A stretch of 21,626 nucleotides of DNA. It comes from Ga0074130 sp035565355 (GTDB lineage: Bacteria > Pseudomonadota > Gammaproteobacteria > Burkholderiales > Rhodocyclaceae). The stretch spans positions 1-21,626 of the forward strand of contig DATMSM010000111.1 in the NCBI GenBank assembly GCA_035565355.1, written 5' to 3'. The notes beneath the pieces were generated by a model, which had not been told where the DNA came from, did not search any database, and saw only the letters and a list, made by a program, of their open reading frames with translations. This document shows, one piece after another, positions 16,801-21,626 of the stretch (within the stretch, counting starts at the first letter, position 1; each line of letters opens with the position of its first letter). The translations under genes and the position numbers were made by a program.

Positions 16801-17184
16801 ATGATAGAAGGCAAACAACGCATAGACACCTGGCTCTGGGCTGCCCGTTTCTTCAAGACACGCAGCCTCTCCTGCAAGGCCATCGACGCCGGCCACGTCA
16901 AGTGGAACGGCGCTACCGTCAAACCGGCGCGCGAAATCAAGGTCGGCGACGAACTCGAAATCCGTAGCGGCGAACAGGTTTTCATTGTCACGGTGAAGGC
17001 GCTGCACGCGCTGCGCCGCCCCGCGCCCGAGGCGCGCACCATGTACGAGGAAAGCGAGGCCAGCTTCGCCGCGCGCGCCCGTGCTGCCGACATGCGCAAG
17101 CTGTCGCCCACGCCGGGCGCCGATATTCGCGGCCGCCCCACCAAGAAAGACGCACGGCAGATGAAGCGCTTCCGCGATGGCTGA
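16801..17184 (+). CDS. hslR: Hsp15, S4-domain heat-shock ribosome-binding protein
   Basis: 127 aa, typical for Hsp15. The S4 RNA-binding domain covers residues 8-65: RIDTWLWAARFFKTRS, then AGHVKWNG and the KVGDELEIR turn. The Lys/Arg-rich C-terminus ends GRPTKKDARQMKRFRD, as in homologues. Hsp15 binds free 50S subunits carrying a stalled nascent chain and helps rescue them after heat stress. The ATG at 16801 has little ribosome binding site, but the N-terminus fits the family. The small membrane-protein gene follows after seven bases. Confidence 0.93.
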   Translation: MIEGKQRIDTWLWAARFFKTRSLSCKAIDAGHVKWNGATVKPAREIKVGDELEIRSGEQVFIVTVKALHALRRPAPEARTMYEESEASFAARARAADMRKLSPTPGADIRGRPTKKDARQMKRFRDG

Positions 17185-17191
17185 GGTTTGA

Positions 17192-17557
17192 ATGGGTTTG
17201 CCTTCTCCTCGCGATATTGAGCGCAGCCAACGTATTTCTCCGTTCGTGAAATATTTGGTCGTTGCAGTCTTCGGCTTCTTCGCTTTCATGTTGCTTCGCT
17301 GCATGATGGGAGGAGCCTGGGCAGGGGCTGCAGGTGCTGGTATCGTACTGTTGCTGATTGCGCCGCTGGTATTCGCTGTTTGTATGCCAGGCCGCTACTT
17401 GCTGCATCCACACGGTGGCTCGTATTTCTCTGTACGCACGTTCCGGCAATTCCTTAAGGATTACCCCGGCTGGGATGGAAAGCTGATCGTTGGAGTTTTT
17501 GTGAGCATGCTGCTTCTGAATCTCGTCGGTTCGATCCACTATTTTCTAGCGCGGTAA
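17192..17557 (+). CDS. Hypothetical inner-membrane protein
   Basis: 121 aa with three predicted membrane segments (about 19-35, 41-64 and 99-117) and a short central loop (YFSVRTFRQFLKDYPGWDGK). I recognise no family. The start follows GAGG that overlaps the hslR stop codon (TGAGG), so it is translationally coupled to hslR. Base use is less G+C-rich than that of its neighbours, hinting at later arrival or weak selection. A strong terminator lies directly after it. Confidence 0.72.
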   Translation: MGLPSPRDIERSQRISPFVKYLVVAVFGFFAFMLLRCMMGGAWAGAAGAGIVLLLIAPLVFAVCMPGRYLLHPHGGSYFSVRTFRQFLKDYPGWDGKLIVGVFVSMLLLNLVGSIHYFLAR

Positions 17558-17571
17558 CTGCGAACCTGCCG

Positions 17572-17597
17572 GCCCTGGTGGCGTCCAGGGCGTTTTT
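17572..17597 (+). terminator. Intrinsic terminator
   Basis: GCCCTGG (17572-17578) pairs with CCAGGGC (17585-17591), followed by G and five T. This is a textbook rho-independent terminator for the hslR and membrane-protein transcript. Confidence 0.85.
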
Positions 17598-17612
17598 GCT
17601 TGGGCCGCCCGC

Positions 17613-18848
17613 TTAGCTGTGTTCCGGCAGCATGCGCACGACAAAGGCCAGCAGGGAGGTCGTCGTCGTCATTGCCACCACCGCCAGCCAGCCCCACTGC
17701 GCGAAAAGTAATGACGCCAGCGCTGCGCCGGCCGACATGCCGATGAACATGCCGACGAAGAGCACCGCATTGAGGCGGCTGCGGGCGGCTGGCTCCAGGC
17801 CGTAGACGATGGTCTGGTGCGCGATCAGCGTGGCCTGCACGCCGAGGTCGAAGCCCACGGTGCACAGCGCCAGCAGCCACAGTTGCGCGTTCACCGGAAG
17901 GTTGGTGGCAAAGAACATCACGGCGAAGGACGCGGCGGTGAAGGCGGTGCCGACGCGCGTTACCAGCACCGGGCCCTTGCGGTCGGAAATCCTGCCGGCA
18001 ATCGGTGCAATCAAGGCGCCGGCAGCGCCGGCCAGGCCAAAGCTGCCGGCCACGGCGCTGCCGAAATGGAAGGGCGCCTCATGCAGCATCAAGGCCAGCG
18101 TGCACCAGAAGGCGGAAAAGCCCGCCGACATCAGGCCCTGCGCCAGCGCGGCACGACGCAGCGGTGCATATTTCCTGAGCAGGTCGAGCAGCGACTTCAG
18201 CAGCGCCAGATAGGGCAGGGTGGTGGTCGGCGCAAAACGCGGCAGATTGCGCCACAGCGCAAAGGCAATCGCCGCGACGCTGAGTGCGGCGACAAAGAAC
18301 ACCGCACGCCAGCCGAAGGCTTCGGCAATGAAACCGCTCGCCACGCGCGACAGCAGTATGCCCAGCAGCAGGCCGGTCATCACTGTGCCCACGATCTTGC
18401 CGCGGCTGTGCTCCGGCGCCAGCGTTGCTGCGGCCGGCACGATGTCCTGCACCACGGTGCCGGCCAGGCCGATGGCCAGGCTGGCCGCGATCAACATGCC
18501 CACCTGCGGCGCCGTGGCGGCCAGCACCAGCGCGGCGGTGAGGATGGCGGTCTTGATCAGGATGATGCTGCGCCGGTCGTAACGGTCGCCCAGCGGCGCC
18601 AGAAACAGGATGCCCAGCGCATAGCCGATCTGTGCAGCGGTCGGCACCAGGCCGACTGCGCGCGCGCCGGCCTGCAGGTCGGCACCAAGGATGCCCAGCA
18701 TGGGCTGCACGTAATAGATGGTCGCCACGGACAGGCCGGCGGCGGCGGCGAGCAGCAGCACCAGTGCGGGGGAAAGCTCTGCCTGACTGGCCGGAGGCGG
18801 TGCCGCCTGGGCCTGGGTAGCGTTATGTGTGTTCTGTATGCAAGACAT
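17613..18848 (-). CDS. MFS transporter (YgaY-like drug/metabolite exporter type)
   Basis: 411 aa, twelve membrane segments. The first helix carries the YYVQPMLG stretch of the YgaY-like branch. The helix 2-3 loop GDRYDRRS is the conserved MFS motif A, repeated as GRISDRKGP in the second half. Start ATG at 18848 was preferred over longer in-frame codons because the extra 42 residues are unlike any membrane protein. It is divergent from a LysR-type gene with only 94 bases between start codons, the usual sign that the LysR protein controls it. Substrate unknown; an efflux role is family-based inference. Confidence 0.9.
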   Translation of the reverse strand: MSCIQNTHNATQAQAAPPPASQAELSPALVLLLAAAAGLSVATIYYVQPMLGILGADLQAGARAVGLVPTAAQIGYALGILFLAPLGDRYDRRSIILIKTAILTAALVLAATAPQVGMLIAASLAIGLAGTVVQDIVPAAATLAPEHSRGKIVGTVMTGLLLGILLSRVASGFIAEAFGWRAVFFVAALSVAAIAFALWRNLPRFAPTTTLPYLALLKSLLDLLRKYAPLRRAALAQGLMSAGFSAFWCTLALMLHEAPFHFGSAVAGSFGLAGAAGALIAPIAGRISDRKGPVLVTRVGTAFTAASFAVMFFATNLPVNAQLWLLALCTVGFDLGVQATLIAHQTIVYGLEPAARSRLNAVLFVGMFIGMSAGAALASLLFAQWGWLAVVAMTTTTSLLAFVVRMLPEHS

Positions 18849-18929
18849 GATGTGTCCAGAGTGGGATACGTGGCTGCATTGTGAATACAAGCAAGAATCC
18901 TGTGTAGTAGCATCCGGCGAACATCTCAT

Positions 18930-18944
18930 ATACGCTACACGTAT
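18930..18944. promoter_or_regulatory. LysR-type T-N11-A operator candidate
   Basis: ATACG-ctaca-CGTAT (18930-18944) is a dyad that includes T (18931), eleven bases, and A (18943), the LysR consensus layout. It overlaps the LysR gene's ATG and lies in the gap shared with the MFS gene, so autoregulation and control of the exporter are both possible. Confidence 0.45.
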
Positions 18945-20001
18945 GAAAAAGGATTTCAAGCGCCCGTCTGGCACAGCCGGTGTTTTGTCCGAATCTGCGG
19001 CCTCGTCCGGGGCCGCTCATCCGGCGCCGCTGCTGAATTCGGATCGCATCGAGCTGATCCAGACCTTTGTGCGCATCGTTCAGGCGGGCAGCCTCTCCGC
19101 CGCCGCAGCGCAGATGGGCACCACCCAGCCCACCGTCAGCCGCCGCCTGCAACAGCTCGAACGCACGCTGGGGCTGCGCCTGCTGCAGCGCTCCACGCAT
19201 GCCATGAAACTCACCGAAGACGGCGAGCGCTGCTTTGAGCGCGCCAAGGATCTGCTCTCCGGCTGGGAGTCTTTCGAGTCGGATCTGCGCGGGGCGGGCG
19301 TCGAGGCCAGCGGCTCTTTGCGCGTGTTGGTGCCGCATGCCTTCGGCCAGGTGCAGCTGATTGGCCCGCTGAGTGAATTCCTCAGCCGCCATCCGCGCAT
19401 CAGCGTGGACTGGCTGCTGCACGAGCGCGCCACCGACTTCGTCTCGCAGGGCATAGACTGCGCCATCCAGGTCGGCGAGATCAGCGACTCCTCGCTGGTC
19501 GCCATCAAGCTGGCCGAGGTGCCGCGCGTCATGGTCGCCGCACCGGAAGTGCTGGCAGGGCGCAGGCTGGCGCAGCCGGACGATCTCGCCGCCTTGCCCT
19601 GGCTGGCCATCTCGCTCTTTTATCGGCGCCAGATCAGCCTGCAGCATGCGCACAGCGGGGAGATGGCCGATGTCGCCATCCAGCCGCGCATGGTCACCGA
19701 CAATCTGCACGCCATCTGCAATGCGGCGCTGGCAGGCATGGGCGCCTGCATCGTGTCGGCCTGGATGGTGCGCGAGCACCTCAAGAGCGGGCGCCTCGTC
19801 GAGCTGCTGCCCGAGTGGCGCGCCGCCGCGCTGCCCGTTTCCGTCACCTATCCGTATGCGCGTCACTATCCGGCGCGCTTGCGTCTCTTCATTGATCTCA
19901 TGAAGGAGGTCATGCCCGCTGCAGTGGGCGATGAAACCTGCCCGCCCAAGCGGCCGGCGGGCGTGGCCGGGCAGGCTCAGTCGCGCACCAGGTCGCGATA
20001 G
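18943..20001 (+). CDS. LysR-family transcriptional regulator
   Basis: 352 aa, longer than the usual 300. The winged HTH is at residues 34-92 (DRIELIQTFVRIVQAGS, GTTQPTVSRRLQQLERTLG). The effector-binding periplasmic-binding-like domain follows (about 118-320). A 33-residue Ser/Ala/Pro-rich N-terminal extension precedes the HTH; a later start is possible, but no good ribosome binding site is evident. About 26 residues after FIDLMKEVMP look like read-through: they contain a terminator-like GC hairpin and overlap the 3' end of the convergent speD-speE gene by 25 bases. Likely regulates the divergent MFS exporter. Confidence 0.9.
   Translation: MKKDFKRPSGTAGVLSESAASSGAAHPAPLLNSDRIELIQTFVRIVQAGSLSAAAAQMGTTQPTVSRRLQQLERTLGLRLLQRSTHAMKLTEDGERCFERAKDLLSGWESFESDLRGAGVEASGSLRVLVPHAFGQVQLIGPLSEFLSRHPRISVDWLLHERATDFVSQGIDCAIQVGEISDSSLVAIKLAEVPRVMVAAPEVLAGRRLAQPDDLAALPWLAISLFYRRQISLQHAHSGEMADVAIQPRMVTDNLHAICNAALAGMGACIVSAWMVREHLKSGRLVELLPEWRAAALPVSVTYPYARHYPARLRLFIDLMKEVMPAAVGDETCPPKRPAGVAGQAQSRTRSR
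19937..19975 (-). terminator. Terminator-like hairpin for the speD-speE gene
   Basis: CCTGCCCG (19937-19944) pairs with CGGGCAGG (19968-19975); an alternative inner stem is GCCCGCC/GGCGGGC (19940-19946 with 19956-19962). On the minus strand the stem is followed by TTTCATC, right after the speD-speE stop. It lies within the last codons of the LysR gene. Confidence 0.5.
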
Positions 20002-21215
20002 TAGTTGGGCAGGGCGAACAGCGCGCCGTGCACCTCGGCGTTGTAGTACTGCAAGTCGCCCACGCCGCGCGCGCCGAGCCGTTCGGCAGCCTGTTCCGCC
20101 GTCAGGCGCGCCGGCTCCAGCGTGTCCGAACACACCGCCATGCCCCAGTAAGCGCCGTATAGCGGCACATACACGCCGTAGCAGCTCACCTGCCGGAAAA
20201 CCCCGCGCAGCGTCTGCGCTAAATTGCGCACGCGCTGCGGATGGAACACCGGGCTGCCCAGATGCAGCACCAGTGCGCCGCCGGGCGCCAGCACGCGCTG
20301 CATGCGCCGCAGCGCCGCTGCTTCATAGAGCGAACCGGACGGCGTGTCCGGGTCGGTCAGGTCCATCAGCAGCAAATCAAAGCGATCCGCAGTGCTGTCG
20401 ATATAAGCCATGCCGTCGCCTATCCTCACCTCCAGGCGTGGATCGTCCCATACGCCGTTGTGTACGGCGCGCAGCTCGGCCTTGCTGGCGGCGATCACCG
20501 CCTCGTCCAGCTCGGCCAGTACCACGCGCTGCATGCAGTTGTGCTTGAGCAGCTCTTCCGCCGCACCGCCGTCGCCGCCGCCGATGATCAGCGCCTGCCG
20601 CGGCTGCGGGTGGGCCATTGCGGCCGGGTGCGTCATGCACTCGTGATAGAAGAACTCGTCGCGTTCGCTGGTCATGAAGCAGCCGTCCAGGCGCATCACG
20701 CGGCCGAAGGTCGGCGTATCCATCATCTCCATGGTCTGGAAGGGCGTCTGCGTGCGTCGCACCTTGTCGGCGTGAAAGCCGAAGGCCGCGTCCGGCGTCA
20801 GTTGCTCCATCACCCAGGGATACTGGCCCACGCCATTGGTGGCGATATCGCCGCGCCACAGCTGCTGGCGTACCGCGTTGCCGGGCTGGTAGGCCTCGAC
20901 CACGCCGTCCATCAGGGCCTGCGCCTTGCACGAATTGTCGGCGGAGAAGTTGCACACATACACGTCGATGGTGACGTTGCCCGTCTCCGGCCAGGTGTGG
21001 ATGGCCAGATGCGACTCGGCCAGCAGTACCGTTCCCGTCACGCCGCCCGGCTGGCCCTGCCAGTCCGGAAACTTGACCCACTTTTCACCTTCCATCGTCA
21101 GGCCCGACTGCTGCGTCTGGGTTCGGCATAAGTGCGCGATGTCATCCACATTCAACATCAGCGCATCAGGGCAGGTGCATTGGTACAAATCAGCAGTCAG
21201 GTGCAGGCCTTGCAT
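19977..21215 (-). CDS. Fused AdoMet decarboxylase (SpeD-type) - spermidine synthase (SpeE)
   Basis: 412 aa bifunctional-looking protein. N-terminal domain (1-130) is a class 1b SpeD: AESHLAIHTWPE holds the self-cleavage site Glu67-Ser68 (pyruvoyl from Ser68), with His73 and Cys88 at the same spacing as Ser63, His68 and Cys83 of Thermotoga SpeD; the usual processing Ser is Thr60 here. C-terminal aminopropyltransferase (about 150-412) has FGRVMRLDG, SERDEFFYHE, IGGGDGG (AdoMet-type Rossmann loop, 211-217), LAELD and MDLTDPDTP with the catalytic Asp. Together they would decarboxylate AdoMet and pass the aminopropyl group to a diamine. Some SpeD relatives have become pyruvoyl ornithine or arginine decarboxylases, so the first reaction is not certain. 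GGAGG lies about ten bases before the start. Confidence 0.93.
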   Translation of the reverse strand: MQGLHLTADLYQCTCPDALMLNVDDIAHLCRTQTQQSGLTMEGEKWVKFPDWQGQPGGVTGTVLLAESHLAIHTWPETGNVTIDVYVCNFSADNSCKAQALMDGVVEAYQPGNAVRQQLWRGDIATNGVGQYPWVMEQLTPDAAFGFHADKVRRTQTPFQTMEMMDTPTFGRVMRLDGCFMTSERDEFFYHECMTHPAAMAHPQPRQALIIGGGDGGAAEELLKHNCMQRVVLAELDEAVIAASKAELRAVHNGVWDDPRLEVRIGDGMAYIDSTADRFDLLLMDLTDPDTPSGSLYEAAALRRMQRVLAPGGALVLHLGSPVFHPQRVRNLAQTLRGVFRQVSCYGVYVPLYGAYWGMAVCSDTLEPARLTAEQAAERLGARGVGDLQYYNAEVHGALFALPNYYRDLVRD

Positions 21216-21525
21216 GTCGTGGCGTCCTCCAGGTGAAGCCGGGGCCGGGGCGAAAAGCTTCTCCCGCGGCCAAGAGTCGGTGTCGTGAACGGAAAACCGG
21301 CAATTTTACCCGACCGTAGGGGTGAATTGCACATTTGGCGTTGGATGAAACCAGTTGATGCAAAAATGACAGCGCAATGTCTGCAAGAAGAAAGATTTTT
21401 GACCGTTTGGGTAGCGTCGAGCGGAGATCGACACAGGGAGCGACCTCTGGCTCGCCGTATGGGCCTCAGTGCTGGCATCATTCGTCTGTTGGCGGCCCGG
21501 GCCGCATGCTTGATCGAGAAAGCCC
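21216..21525. other. Divergent control region between speD-speE and rmuC
   Basis: No gene, RNA or repeat family is recognised. Toward speD-speE a -10-like TAAAAT lies on the minus strand (21308-21303) with no good -35. Close to rmuC there is a perfect 14-bp palindrome, listed separately. Confidence 0.5.
21492..21505. promoter_or_regulatory. 14-bp perfect palindrome before rmuC
   Basis: GCGGCCCGGGCCGC equals its own reverse complement and ends 20 bases before the rmuC start codon. It may be an operator or an mRNA hairpin; in G+C-rich DNA chance is a real alternative. Confidence 0.35.
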
Positions 21526-21626
21526 ATGGAACTCCTGATTGCTCTCATTGCCGGCCTGATCGTCGGCGCCGGTATCACCGCCGTGCTGCTGCGCAGCCGC
21601 ATTGCCGACGCGCATGCGCGCGGCCG
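21526..21626 (+). CDS. rmuC: RmuC, DNA recombination protein (5' part, cut by the window edge)
   Basis: Only 33 codons are present and the frame is open at the window end. The N-terminus MELLIALIAGLIVGAG followed by ITAVLLRSRIADA is the single membrane anchor and the beginning of the coiled coil typical of RmuC. RmuC limits inversions at short inverted repeats and carries a PD-(D/E)XK-like nuclease domain further on, outside this window. A weak GAGAAA precedes the ATG. Confidence 0.8.
   Translation, partial: MELLIALIAGLIVGAGITAVLLRSRIADAHARG

Noticed and set aside
20241..21131. 296-codon open frame opposite speD-speE
   Set aside because: Shadow frame of the fusion gene; His/Arg-rich without domain motifs.

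Overview
The window looks like a stretch of a G+C-rich betaproteobacterial chromosome. The class I fumarase, Acs, quinol-type nitric oxide reductase, Hsp15, RmuC and nicotinate phosphoribosyltransferase all read like Betaproteobacteria, perhaps a facultative denitrifier of the Rhodocyclales type. The order-level guess rests on general resemblance only. No rRNA, tRNA, CRISPR array or integrase was seen.

Region 1 (1 to about 6350) is accessory. It is visibly less G+C-rich and holds mostly small unrelated genes in mixed orientation. They are: a secreted staphylococcal-nuclease-like gene broken by a frameshift; a HEPN-like protein of unknown function; a possible tiny TTG-start gene; a HAD phosphatase of the 'Swiss Army Knife RNA repair' type; a tight minus-strand cluster of an unknown 347-aa protein, a four-helix membrane protein and a DEDD 3'-5' exonuclease; a small AlpA/PrtN-like DNA-binding protein; a full-length IS1595-family transposase behind an elaborately folded leader; and a coiled-coil/winged-helix protein whose 3' end overlaps the transposase gene in antisense.

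Region 2 (6487 to 10909) is housekeeping and stress: an exported DUF4142 protein converges on a YghA/GS39-type SDR oxidoreductase whose ribosome binding site lies inside a perfect hairpin, followed by class I fumarase (fumA) and pncB, both on the minus strand.

Region 3 (10910 to 17557) covers acetate activation and nitric oxide. acs has an FNR/ANR-like box in its leader and overlaps a nitroreductase gene. A DUF1971 (YeaR-like) gene is divergent from a single-subunit quinol nitric oxide reductase with its metal ligands intact. hslR (Hsp15) and a small coupled membrane protein follow, closed by a good intrinsic terminator.

Region 4 (17613 to 21626) holds an MFS exporter divergent from a LysR regulator with a T-N11-A operator candidate, then a natural fusion of an AdoMet-decarboxylase-type domain (SpeD) with spermidine synthase (SpeE), and the 5' end of rmuC, cut by the window edge.

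The observations most worth following are: (a) the three-way-junction-like leader that pairs with the transposase ribosome binding site; (b) the SpeD-SpeE fusion, whose substrate is open; (c) the SDR hairpin that hides the ribosome binding site; (d) the RNA-processing flavour of the accessory genes (HEPN-like, HAD-SAK, DEDD exonuclease); and (e) the transposase tail that seems to read into flanking DNA.
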